5,494 bases of DNA from Deltaproteobacteria bacterium. GTDB lineage: Bacteria; Myxococcota; Myxococcia; Myxococcales; 40CM-4-68-19. The notes under the pieces were generated by a model. The model had not been told where the DNA came from. It did no database searches and worked only from the letters and a program-made list of their open reading frames with translations. Of the stretch, positions 1 through 5,494 are shown piece by piece. Each line of letters begins with the position of its first letter. Position 1 is the stretch's first letter. The position numbers were made by a program, and so were the translations under genes. The stretch is from positions 1 to 5,494 of the forward strand of contig VBKQ01000296.1 of assembly GCA_005879505.1 (NCBI GenBank), written 5' to 3'.

Positions 1-664
1 TGGCATTGGACAAGTAGAAATCGACCACCGCCCGGTTCGCTCCCGCCGGCGGCGGGAGATCCGGTTCCTTTGCTTGCGCCCCATCTTGCTCGATGCGCGC
101 GAGCACCAGGCCCTTCGAGGGCGCGCCGATGGGAAGGACATGGGTGAGGATCGGCCGTCTCGGATTCGGCCATACCGCGGCTTCCGCGGCCCTTCCCGCC
201 TTTCCGGAGAGCCGGGGCCCGATCCACAAACGCACCATCGCGAACGCCCTGGGCGCCTTCACCACCTCGTGCCAGGGCCGGCAGAGCACCGCCCGCAGGA
301 CGTGCGGGCCCGGCGAGAGGCCTCCCAGCGCCCAGGGCACGGTGCCGTCGTCGATCTCGAGCGCCGGCTCGTTGTCGACGATGAGGTGCGCATGCGGGAC
401 CGGCCCGCCCGGTTTCGGCGCACCGATCGCGTAGCCCTTGATCTGCAGGCGGACCTCCACCGCCGACTCGTCGAGCTGCGCGAGATCCCGCGGCGCCACG
501 AACGCGATCGATGACCTTGCGAATGCCGGCGAGCTCCCTCTTCTGCGCGGATCGTCCTCGGCGCGGGTGGCCACCGCGGCGGGGCGCTTGCGTTTCTTGC
601 GCACGCGCGCCTCCGCAGGCAGCGCGAGCAACGCTGCGAGCACGACGAGAAGCGCGTGTTTCAA
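1..664 (-). CDS. Conserved secreted protein of unknown function, 3' end off the left edge
   Basis: An open frame of 221 codons runs from a TTG at 664-662 to the left edge without a stop. It begins with a clear signal peptide: MKH, a hydrophobic core (residues 4-16) and a likely cleavage site after AEA at residue 19. A very basic stretch follows (KKRKR, about 23-27), then a probable beta-sandwich region (about 53-150). That region contains PHAHLIVDN (90-98), a SPGPHVLR turn (117-124) and RPWHEVVKAPRAFAMV (129-144). From memory, similar His/Asp and PWHE-type motifs occur in uncharacterised secreted bacterial proteins; I assign no function. The visible end, VVDFYLSNA, suggests a second domain beyond the window. 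TTG was chosen because no ATG or GTG lies upstream in this frame before the preceding gene and because it places the signal peptide at the N-terminus. A G-rich stretch (GGGGCGG, 676-670) may serve as the ribosome site. It is the last visible gene of the minus-strand cluster. Confidence 0.8.
   Translation of the reverse strand, partial: MKHALLVVLAALLALPAEARVRKKRKRPAAVATRAEDDPRRRGSSPAFARSSIAFVAPRDLAQLDESAVEVRLQIKGYAIGAPKPGGPVPHAHLIVDNEPALEIDDGTVPWALGGLSPGPHVLRAVLCRPWHEVVKAPRAFAMVRLWIGPRLSGKAGRAAEAAVWPNPRRPILTHVLPIGAPSKGLVLARIEQDGAQAKEPDLPPPAGANRAVVDFYLSNA
40..58. repeat. Perfect 8-bp inverted repeat with 3-base loop inside the secreted-protein gene
   Basis: CTCCCGCC (40-47) and GGCGGGAG (51-58) are perfect complements around GGC. 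The stretch encodes the Pro-rich LPPPAG segment of the minus-strand gene. It would form a strong hairpin in the transcript, but no T-run follows on either strand and the reading frame continues through it. It probably reflects proline/glycine codon use in GC-rich DNA. Confidence 0.5.
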
Positions 665-726
665 GCCTTCCGCCCCGCAGAGCGCCGCCCGGCCGGCTTC
701 GCGGTGGGTGTCTTCCGTCGGGTCAT
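661..726 (-). CDS. Possible 21-aa basic coupling mini-ORF
   Basis: This ATG-started reading frame exactly fills the gap between the metallophosphoesterase and the secreted-protein gene. Its ATG (726-724) overlaps the upstream TGA as ATGA, and its own TGA (663-661) overlaps the downstream TTG start as TTGA. A good Shine-Dalgarno-like AGGTGG lies at 736-731, four bases before the ATG. The peptide begins MTRRKTPTAKP and has 8 Lys/Arg in 21 residues, with no recognisable domain. GC at third positions (about 17 of 21 codons) is compatible with coding but not decisive at this length. If translated, its likely role is to carry ribosomes from one gene to the weak TTG start of the next. It could equally be chance in GC-rich DNA. 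Confidence 0.3.
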   Translation of the reverse strand: MTRRKTPTAKPAGRRSAGRKA

Positions 727-1832
727 CGGTCCACCTCGAACCGCTGCAGCGGCCGCCACCGCCTGGAGCAATCGACCATCTGTGCCCGCAGCTGCCGCGA
801 GTCCGCATCGATCTGCAGCAGGGGCATGGCTGCGTCCATCGGACCCGCGGCGTCCGTCGCGCGCGCGCTCCAGGTCCCGAGGTTGACGTAGAGGCGCTGT
901 ACTCCCGGGCGCCCATCCTGCACGGCCCAATCCATCACGTGGGTGTGTCCGAGGACCAGCACGTCGGGAGGCGGCGGCTTGCCGGGCAGCGACTTCACTC
1001 CTTCCAGCACGGCCAGGGCGGATGCGCCGGCCCGCTCCCACAGATCGTCGTCGTCCTTGAGGCGCCAGCGCAAGAGGGAGGGTGTGGTCACCCATGCGAG
1101 CGGTCGGGCAAGCGCGCCGTTTTCCACCAGGATCGCCAGCAGCGCATCGATGAATCGCTCGAACACGCCGGGCCTCAGCCACCGCTCGAGCACGGGGATG
1201 ACGCGCTCCTCGGGCCTCAGCGCCACCAGGCGGTCTGGATCGATGTGCACGTTGAGGCGCGGGGTGATGTGCCGCAGGAAGGGGATCACCGCGTGGTGGA
1301 TGACCGCGGTCATGGTCTCCCCGCCGCCGGTGGGCGTCGCGTTCGACGGATCCCACTGGTGCCCGTGCTGCAACACGACCCACTTGTCGAGCACGCGCCG
1401 CGCGGCCATCGTCTCGATCCCCACTTTCGGCAGCCCTGCCGCGTCGAGAGCTTCGCGCCCGCCGCCCTCGCCGAGGTGGCGATCGTGGTTTCCCGGCACG
1501 AGCGTGACGGGCGCCTGCGCGGAAAGCTTCTCCAGCGCGTCCAGCGCCGTCGGGTTGTGCTCCCGGATGCTCTTCATCACCGCCGGAAGCGGGCGCGGCG
1601 GCTTGTCCTCGATGGGCACGTCCAGCGAGACGCCGAACTGGGTCAGGCCCTTGTGTGGGGGGCAGGCTGCGGTCAGATCGAAGATGTCGCCGAGCAGGAT
1701 CAGCTCGCCGTCCGGCTCGCTCGCCACCCGCGTGCAGACCTCGGTGAAACGCCGCCCCTGGTCCTCGTCACGGAACATCGAGGCCAGGGTGCTCTCGCCG
1801 AGATGTAGATCGCTCACGACGTAGAGGGCCAC
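723..1832 (-). CDS. Calcineurin-like metallophosphoesterase (LpxH-like)
   Basis: This 369-aa protein carries the full two-metal phosphoesterase signature: SDLHLGE (Asp8, His10), GDIFD (Asp49, Asp52), GNHD (114-117), HGHQWD (His156, His158) and GHTH (295-298), then NLGTW (317-321). Such enzymes hydrolyse phosphomonoester, diester or pyrophosphate bonds with Mn/Fe-type metals. The opening blocks resemble UDP-2,3-diacylglucosamine diphosphatase (LpxH, lipid A synthesis), but LpxH is about 240 aa. Here some 130 residues lie between the HGH and GHTH motifs, rich in predicted helix and including an Asp-rich KDDDDLW turn near 259-265, so the substrate is left open. The GTG start at 1832-1830 is preferred: the metal motif begins seven residues later, as is usual, and the frame upstream runs back into the alkyltransferase-like gene with no closer start codon. 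It lies 10 bp after that gene's stop and leads by an ATGA overlap into the mini-ORF. No signal peptide is visible, so it is probably cytoplasmic. Confidence 0.9.
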   Translation of the reverse strand: MALYVVSDLHLGESTLASMFRDEDQGRRFTEVCTRVASEPDGELILLGDIFDLTAACPPHKGLTQFGVSLDVPIEDKPPRPLPAVMKSIREHNPTALDALEKLSAQAPVTLVPGNHDRHLGEGGGREALDAAGLPKVGIETMAARRVLDKWVVLQHGHQWDPSNATPTGGGETMTAVIHHAVIPFLRHITPRLNVHIDPDRLVALRPEERVIPVLERWLRPGVFERFIDALLAILVENGALARPLAWVTTPSLLRWRLKDDDDLWERAGASALAVLEGVKSLPGKPPPPDVLVLGHTHVMDWAVQDGRPGVQRLYVNLGTWSARATDAAGPMDAAMPLLQIDADSRQLRAQMVDCSRRWRPLQRFEVDR

Positions 1833-1842
1833 GGCGGAGAGT

Positions 1843-2109
1843 TTATCCGCGCTTCGCGGCCCGGCGGCGAGGTTTCCACCCTTCCTGACGGAGCAGCGCG
1901 GCCTGCTGGCGCGCGACCTGGGGGGCGAGCGTCCCATCATGGCGGGCCACGCGCCACCAGGGAATGTCGTCCAGCCGATGGAGCGCGGCCACGACGGCCC
2001 GCGCTCCACCGGGCTTGCCCGCGCGGAGAGCCACCTCGCCGTAGGAGAGCGTCGTGCCGCGCGGGATCGCGCGAACTACGCGCCGCACCGCGCGCAAGAA
2101 CGTGCTCAT
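1843..2109 (-). CDS. Alkyltransferase-like protein (ATL, MGMT family, no acceptor Cys)
   Basis: This 88-aa protein matches the C-terminal DNA-binding domain of O6-alkylguanine-DNA alkyltransferase. It has IPRGTTLSYGEVA (15-27, including the helix-turn-helix Tyr23), GGARAVVAAL with the Arg37 finger position (34-43), then IPWWRVARHDG (49-59). In active transferases the last motif is PCHR; here Trp51 replaces the acceptor Cys and Trp52 the His, so the protein cannot accept the alkyl group. Known ATLs bind O6-alkylguanine lesions, flip the base and recruit nucleotide excision repair. That role is inferred here from family membership. Length is near the short end for ATLs. ATG at 2109-2107 is used; a GTG directly before it (2112-2110) would add one residue. 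No Shine-Dalgarno is seen, but a TACGAT box (2124-2119, minus strand) sits where it could give a leaderless transcript. First gene of the minus-strand cluster. Confidence 0.85.
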   Translation of the reverse strand: MSTFLRAVRRVVRAIPRGTTLSYGEVALRAGKPGGARAVVAALHRLDDIPWWRVARHDGTLAPQVARQQAALLRQEGWKPRRRAAKRG

Positions 2110-2173
2110 CACGGCGCTATCGTACGCAAACCGTCGCCGGGCGTGTGCGCCGATGTGACGGGCTCCCCCGGGC

Positions 2174-2191
2174 TGTCAGATTCCACTGACA
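2174..2191. repeat. Inverted repeat TGTCAG-N6-CTGACA, possible operator
   Basis: Two perfect 6-bp arms (2174-2179 and 2186-2191) are separated by ATTCCA. The symmetry does not continue into the flanks. It lies 65 bp from the ATL start and 89 bp from the regulator start, a plausible place for a repressor or activator site. The central spacer is AT-richer than its surroundings. No T-run follows, so it is not a terminator. The binding protein, if any, is unknown. Confidence 0.3.
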
Positions 2192-2268
2192 CGCGCCCAC
2201 AGACGGCGAGATTTCAGTAAGTTGCTGGCCCGAATGACAGCGGAATACAACCGATCACCGCACCGCCT

Positions 2269-2275
2269 GGGGGGA
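2269..2275 (+). promoter_or_regulatory. Purine-rich ribosome binding site of the response regulator gene
   Basis: GGGGGGA ends four bases before the ATG at 2280 and is followed by AAAAG. It is a G-rich variant of the Shine-Dalgarno sequence and supports the ATG at 2280, which also places the receiver domain at the expected distance from the N-terminus. Confidence 0.5.
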
Positions 2276-2279
2276 AAAG

Positions 2280-3038
2280 ATGGTCGGCATCGACATCGTG
2301 AATTTTCCCGACACGGTCCTGATCGTCGACGACGAACCCATCGTCGTGCAGGTCCTGCAGCGCGTTCTCCCCAGGCAGGGGCTGCGGGTGACCAGCGTCT
2401 CCAACGCGGAAGAGGCCACCGACGTCCTGCAGCGCGAGAATTTCGGCTGCATGCTCGTGGACAAGAACCTCCCCGGCAAGGACGGGCTCGCCCTGATCTC
2501 CGAGGTGCGCAAGCTGCTGCCGCATTGCGCCTGCATCGTGATGACCGCCTACGCCTCCACTGCTTCCGCCGTGGAGGCGCTGCGCCTGGGCGCCGCCGAC
2601 TATCTGGAGAAGCCCTTCCAGGACATCGAGCTCGTGGCGGAGAAGGTGCGCCGCGCCATCGAGCACCAGCGCGCCGAGTTCGACCGCGCCCGTTTCCTCG
2701 AACGGCTACGCCAGTTCGAGTCGGAGCTGAACAAGAAGGAGTCGGAGGTCTCGCAGCAGCGCACCGAGATCGAGATGTTCAACGAGGTCCTCGAGGCGCG
2801 CGTCGAGCAGGCGACCCGGGATCTGAAGGCCGAGCGCGACGAGCTCGTCAAGCAGCTCGACGGCGGCGGGAGCCGGCAGAGTGCGGAGATCGTCGGCGTG
2901 GAGATGGCGCTCATGCTGCTCGAAGATATGGCGAAGCGCCCCGGCCTCGACGTGGCTCCCTTCCGCGGAGAGCTGCAGCGGGTGGTGCGCCAGCTGCAGG
3001 CGCACGTGCGCCGCCTTCGCGATCACCAGGCGGCGTGA
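2280..3038 (+). CDS. Response regulator: receiver domain plus long coiled coil, no DNA-binding domain
   Basis: This 252-aa protein starts with a complete CheY-like receiver (about 11-125): acidic pocket Asp17/Asp18, phospho-acceptor Asp61 in VDKNLPGKDG, Thr89 in MTAYAS and Lys111 in LEKPF. It should be phosphorylated on Asp61 by the kinase encoded next. After the receiver comes a long charged helical stretch (about 125-200) with heptad-like spacing, including NEVLEARVEQATRDLK (168-183). A final helical segment (about 203-252) shows no helix-turn-helix, GGDEF, HD-GYP or AAA signature. It is therefore probably a signalling or scaffold protein acting through partners, not a transcription factor. 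The coiled coil likely mediates dimerisation or contact with the kinase. The gene overlaps the kinase gene by four bases (GTGA), implying coupled translation. There is no membrane segment, so it is cytoplasmic. Confidence 0.92.
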   Translation: MVGIDIVNFPDTVLIVDDEPIVVQVLQRVLPRQGLRVTSVSNAEEATDVLQRENFGCMLVDKNLPGKDGLALISEVRKLLPHCACIVMTAYASTASAVEALRLGAADYLEKPFQDIELVAEKVRRAIEHQRAEFDRARFLERLRQFESELNKKESEVSQQRTEIEMFNEVLEARVEQATRDLKAERDELVKQLDGGGSRQSAEIVGVEMALMLLEDMAKRPGLDVAPFRGELQRVVRQLQAHVRRLRDHQAA

Positions 3039-4849
3039 GCTTTCGCACCCGGATCCTGTTCGCGCTCGGGGCCGTCGGCCTGGTGCCGCTCTCGCTCGCG
3101 GCCTCGTTCTCCTTCGCCGCCAGCAAGACCGAGCTGGAGCGGACCGTCGGCCGCGCGCAGGCGGCGGCCGCGGCGGAGGCTGCGCGCGGATGCGAGCGCT
3201 TCATCGCCCGCGCGCTCGAGAGCTTGCGCATGTCGGCCGGCATGCTCCCCCTCGGCGAGCTCACCCGCGACGAGACGGCCAAGGTGCTGGGGATCCCGTA
3301 CCGCCAGCTCGATTTCGTGCGTGCCTTGGCGCTTCTCGACTACGAGGGCGCCCTGCTTGCGCCGCCGGTCGCCGGTCCGCGCCTCGCGGGAGTGCACGGC
3401 GACCCGGCGCAGGTGCAGCGCTTCCTCTCCCACGTACCACTGCGCCTGGCGATCGACGGAGGGACGGCGATCGGTTCGCCCTACCGCAGCGACGGGGAGT
3501 CCCGGATCGCCGTCGCGCTGCAGATCCGCGGCCAGCGTTCCGTGGTCGCGGCCGAGGTGTCGCTCGGCGAGATCGAGCAGCGGATGCGGCAGCTCGCCGG
3601 CGACGACGTCGCGCGCGTGGTGGACGCCCGCGGCGAGCTGCTCGCCGGCAACACGACGATCGCACTCACCCGCGCGGAGCTCGATCTGGTCTCCGCCGCC
3701 GTTGCTGGCAGGCCGGTCTCCCGCGTGGTCGCCGGCGCGAACGGGACCCGGTGGCTCGCTTCCGCGGCCCCGGTGCCGCAGATCGGCTGGACGGTGCTGG
3801 TCGCACAGCCGACGGACGACGCCTTCCGGCCGGCCCACCACGTCCGCTTCTACAGCGCGTTCTGGGCAGCGGTTGCGCTCCTGCTCATCGCCGTGCTCGG
3901 CGTGGTGCTTTCGCGCGGATTGACCGGCCCGATGGAGAAGCTGTCGCATGCGGTGGCGCAGCTCGGCGAGGGCCGATACGACGTCGATCTCGACATCAAG
4001 CGCGGCGACGAGATCGGCCGCTTTGCCGACGCCTTCCGGCGCATGGCAGGCGATCTGCGGCGCCGCGACGACGAGATCCGCCGCTGGAACGCGGAGCTGC
4101 AGGCACGCGTCGACCAGGGCACGAGCGAGCTGCGGACCGCGCAAGATCAAATCCTGCGCACGCGCCGGCTCGCAGCCCTCGGTTCGCTCGGCGCCGGCAT
4201 CGCCCACGAGCTGAACAATCCGCTCACCGCTGTGACGGGGCTGCTCACCATCCTGCGGTTGGACCTCCAGCCGGGCTCCCCCCAGGCGGCGACGATCCAG
4301 CAGGCGCTCGACCAGTCGTTCCGGATGGCGAAGATCGTATCCGAGCTGCGGGCATTCGCGGAACAGGAGCGCGGTGAGGGTCGCACGTTTCCTCTCGACG
4401 GGCCCGTGCGCGCCGCCCTCGATCTGTACGCCGGGCAGCTGGCGAAGCAGAACATTCGCGTGGTGACTGACCTGGAGGCCTCGACCCGGCACACGCAGGG
4501 CGATCCCGGGCGGATCCAGCGGGCGGTCGCCAACGTGGTCGAGAACGCGATCCAGGCCATGCCCGAGGGCGGCGAGCTCAAGGTCCAGCTCACGGACGTG
4601 GGCGGCGAGGCGCTCAAACTGAGCATCAGCGATACGGGTGAGGGCATCCCGGCCGCGCTGCGAGAGCGGATCTTCGACCCCTTCTTCACCACCAAGAAGA
4701 ACGGCGCGGGCGTGGGGATGGGCCTGTCGGTCTCGCACAGCATCGTCGAGGCCCACCACGGCCGCATCGTGGTCGAGAGCGAGGAAGGGAAGGGCGCGAC
4801 CTTCACCATCTTCCTGCCGGCCGCGGCGCCGGCCGCACATCTGGCCTGA
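3035..4849 (+). CDS. Membrane sensor histidine kinase (Cache-like sensor, HAMP, HisKA, HATPase)
   Basis: This 604-aa kinase has an N-terminal membrane helix (about 7-29) and a periplasmic sensor of about 240 residues. LDFVRALALLDYEGALLAPP (92-111) and IGWTVLVAQP (250-259) fit a double-Cache fold. A second membrane helix (about 274-294) is followed by HAMP (about 295-347, with DEIGRFADAF), a coiled linker (342-375), and HisKA with phospho-His391 in AHELNNPL. The ExxN after the His (Glu392-Asn395) suggests phosphatase activity toward the regulator too. The ATPase domain shows the N box NVVENAIQAM (500-509), DTGEGIP (533-539), FDPFFTTK (547-554) and GVGMGLSVS (559-567), so it looks catalytically intact. 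The GTG start at 3035 overlaps the regulator's TGA and places the first membrane helix at the N-terminus; the same frame stays open further upstream, but only as a shadow of the regulator gene. The ligand cannot be read from sequence; Cache domains often bind small metabolites. Confidence 0.93.
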   Translation: MSFRTRILFALGAVGLVPLSLAASFSFAASKTELERTVGRAQAAAAAEAARGCERFIARALESLRMSAGMLPLGELTRDETAKVLGIPYRQLDFVRALALLDYEGALLAPPVAGPRLAGVHGDPAQVQRFLSHVPLRLAIDGGTAIGSPYRSDGESRIAVALQIRGQRSVVAAEVSLGEIEQRMRQLAGDDVARVVDARGELLAGNTTIALTRAELDLVSAAVAGRPVSRVVAGANGTRWLASAAPVPQIGWTVLVAQPTDDAFRPAHHVRFYSAFWAAVALLLIAVLGVVLSRGLTGPMEKLSHAVAQLGEGRYDVDLDIKRGDEIGRFADAFRRMAGDLRRRDDEIRRWNAELQARVDQGTSELRTAQDQILRTRRLAALGSLGAGIAHELNNPLTAVTGLLTILRLDLQPGSPQAATIQQALDQSFRMAKIVSELRAFAEQERGEGRTFPLDGPVRAALDLYAGQLAKQNIRVVTDLEASTRHTQGDPGRIQRAVANVVENAIQAMPEGGELKVQLTDVGGEALKLSISDTGEGIPAALRERIFDPFFTTKKNGAGVGMGLSVSHSIVEAHHGRIVVESEEGKGATFTIFLPAAAPAAHLA

Positions 4850-4986
4850 AGAGAGCTTGTGTTCTTGCTTCAGCGCCCCGATCGCGTGGCTTCCGATCCG
4901 ACGTACAGTGCCATGCAGACCGCCCGACCACAGCGCCGCCGAAAAAACAAGGGCCGTGGCCCGGTCGCGTGCGGTACAAAGCGCCC
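4850..4986. other. Intergenic region between kinase gene and thyX
   Basis: This 137-bp gap contains no supported gene. No plus-strand terminator is evident after the kinase stop. A short hairpin with an A-run on its left (4942-4962) would resemble a terminator only on the minus strand. TACAAA at 4975-4980 could act as a -10 box for thyX and would start transcription close to its ATG, but no -35 box is seen at the matching distance and no Shine-Dalgarno precedes the ATG. The thyX promoter is therefore unresolved. Confidence 0.4.
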
Positions 4987-5494
4987 ATGGACGTCGTGCT
5001 CATCGACATCGCGAACGACCCGCTCACCAAGCTCTACGGGGCCTACCGCACCTGCTACACCCCGAAGACGCCCCGCGAGGTGTGGGACGACATCGCGGCC
5101 GGCACCGTGCCGCGGGAGAAGATCGCCCAATTCGTCGAGGAGCGCCTGAAGACGGGCCACGTCTCCCCGCTCGAGCAAGTGGTCTTCTGGTTCGGCATTT
5201 CCGGCGTGTCGCGCTCGCTCAGCCACCAGTTCGTCCGCCACCGCATCGGCATCTCCTTCGAGCAGCAGTCGCAGCGCTACGTCCGTTTCACCGGAAAGAA
5301 CGAGGAGCGCCTGGAGTACGTGATGCCGGAGAGCTGGCGCGAGGCGGGTAGGGCGGCCGAGTTCGAGAAACTGATGGAGGAGATCACCCGCGTCTACCGG
5401 GAGGCGGTGGCAGCGGGCATCCCCGCCGAGGACGCGCGATTCGTCCTGCCCAACGCGGCGCCCACCAACTTCCAGATCATGGTGAACTTCGCCG
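4987..5494 (+). CDS. thyX: Flavin-dependent thymidylate synthase ThyX, 3' end off the right edge
   Basis: The first 169 codons of ThyX, which makes dTMP from dUMP using methylenetetrahydrofolate, FAD and NADPH (EC 2.1.1.148), a cytoplasmic homotetramer. Diagnostic features in order are AYRTCY (19-24), the HVSPLEQ block (58-64), GVSRSLSHQFVRHR (73-86), EQQSQRY (92-98) and the substrate-site segment AEDARFVLPNAAPTN, where the window ends shortly after. ThyX proteins are usually about 210-250 aa, so roughly a quarter to a third is missing. ATG at 4987 is chosen because family members begin shortly before the first strand; an in-frame GTG at 4969 would add six residues. Two departures from the textbook motif are visible: eight rather than seven residues between RHR and the Ser of SQRY, and Gln64 where His is common after the Glu. 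All else looks functional. It implies an organism that may lack ThyA, which cannot be tested here. Confidence 0.95.
   Translation, partial: MDVVLIDIANDPLTKLYGAYRTCYTPKTPREVWDDIAAGTVPREKIAQFVEERLKTGHVSPLEQVVFWFGISGVSRSLSHQFVRHRIGISFEQQSQRYVRFTGKNEERLEYVMPESWREAGRAAEFEKLMEEITRVYREAVAAGIPAEDARFVLPNAAPTNFQIMVNFA

Larger units (their letters stand above)
2113..2279. promoter_or_regulatory. Divergent intergenic region between ATL and response regulator genes
   Basis: This 167-bp stretch must hold the promoters for both diverging units. On the minus side TACGAT (2124-2119) is a 4/6 match to a -10 box about ten bases from the ATL start, without a convincing -35. On the plus side TTGCTG (2222-2227) and TACAAC (2246-2251) form a weak -35/-10 pair with an 18-bp spacer. 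No sigma-54 pattern (GG-N10-GC with TTGC) was found near TGGCCCG at 2226. A short inverted repeat lies at 2174-2191, and one of its half-site sequences (TGACAG) recurs at 2235-2240. No ORF or RNA gene was recognised. Confidence 0.4.

Noticed and set aside
438..1808. Long plus-strand open frame opposite the phosphoesterase gene
   Set aside because: It is the antisense of a gene with all five catalytic motifs, its composition is Arg/Pro/His-rich shadow coding typical of GC-rich DNA, and no domain is recognisable.
1833..2009. N-terminal extension of the phosphoesterase from the ATG at 2009
   Set aside because: It would overlap most of the ATL gene in another frame and puts 59 unstructured residues before the metal motif. 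The GTG at 1832 gives the usual N-terminus.
2222..2251. Sigma-70 promoter TTGCTG-N18-TACAAC for the regulator gene
   Set aside because: Matches are 3/6 and 4/6 with a long spacer; too weak to list as a separate promoter feature, so only mentioned within the intergenic region.
2222..3034. Upstream extension of the kinase frame over the regulator gene
   Set aside because: This part is the +1 shadow of the receiver/coiled-coil gene, rich in Arg/Ala/Gly. The kinase starts naturally at the GTG overlapping the regulator stop.
3023..4840. 605-codon minus-strand open frame opposite the kinase gene
   Set aside because: The plus strand encodes a complete kinase with all motifs. The reverse frame has shadow composition and no motif.
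4942..4962. Minus-strand terminator-like hairpin with T-run
   Set aside because: The stem is only four pairs with a CACG loop (or five with an impossible 2-base loop), and no minus-strand gene lies to its right that would need it.
4859..5351. Additional plus-strand frames overlapping thyX
   Set aside because: They are out-of-frame shadows of thyX, whose own frame carries the diagnostic RHR motif.

Overview
The window is GC-rich with strong G/C preference at third codon positions. It carries ordinary chromosomal genes and no sign of phage, insertion sequence, CRISPR array or RNA gene. GC content, a Cache-HAMP-HisKA kinase paired with a stand-alone receiver, an LpxH-like phosphoesterase and flavin-dependent thymidylate synthase together suggest a high-GC Gram-negative bacterium, possibly Myxococcota or a related deltaproteobacterial lineage. 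That placement is inference, not a database result.

Left half (1-2112), minus strand, read right to left: a short alkyltransferase-like protein (ATL/MGMT family, Trp in place of the acceptor Cys), then 10 bp later a 369-aa calcineurin-like metallophosphoesterase, then a secreted conserved hypothetical protein that starts at a TTG codon and runs off the left edge. The 58-nt gap between the last two is bridged exactly by a 21-codon basic mini-ORF that overlaps the upstream stop (ATGA) and the downstream start (TTGA). The three genes are probably one transcription unit.

A 167-bp divergent intergenic region (2113-2279) separates this unit from a plus-strand two-component system. It contains one short inverted repeat (TGTCAG-N6-CTGACA).

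Right half, plus strand: a response regulator with an N-terminal receiver, a long coiled coil and no DNA-binding domain (2280-3038) overlaps by GTGA a membrane histidine kinase (3035-4849; double-Cache-like sensor, HAMP, HisKA, HATPase). The pair should sense a periplasmic signal, but its output is not visible here. After a 137-bp gap comes thyX (4987 to the right edge, partial), which makes dTMP from dUMP and is probably functionally unrelated to the kinase.

I see no clearly new multi-gene system. The points most worth checking are the coupling mini-ORF, the output-less regulator whose coiled coil carries the same motif as the kinase linker, the large insert in the phosphoesterase, and the motif spacing in ThyX.
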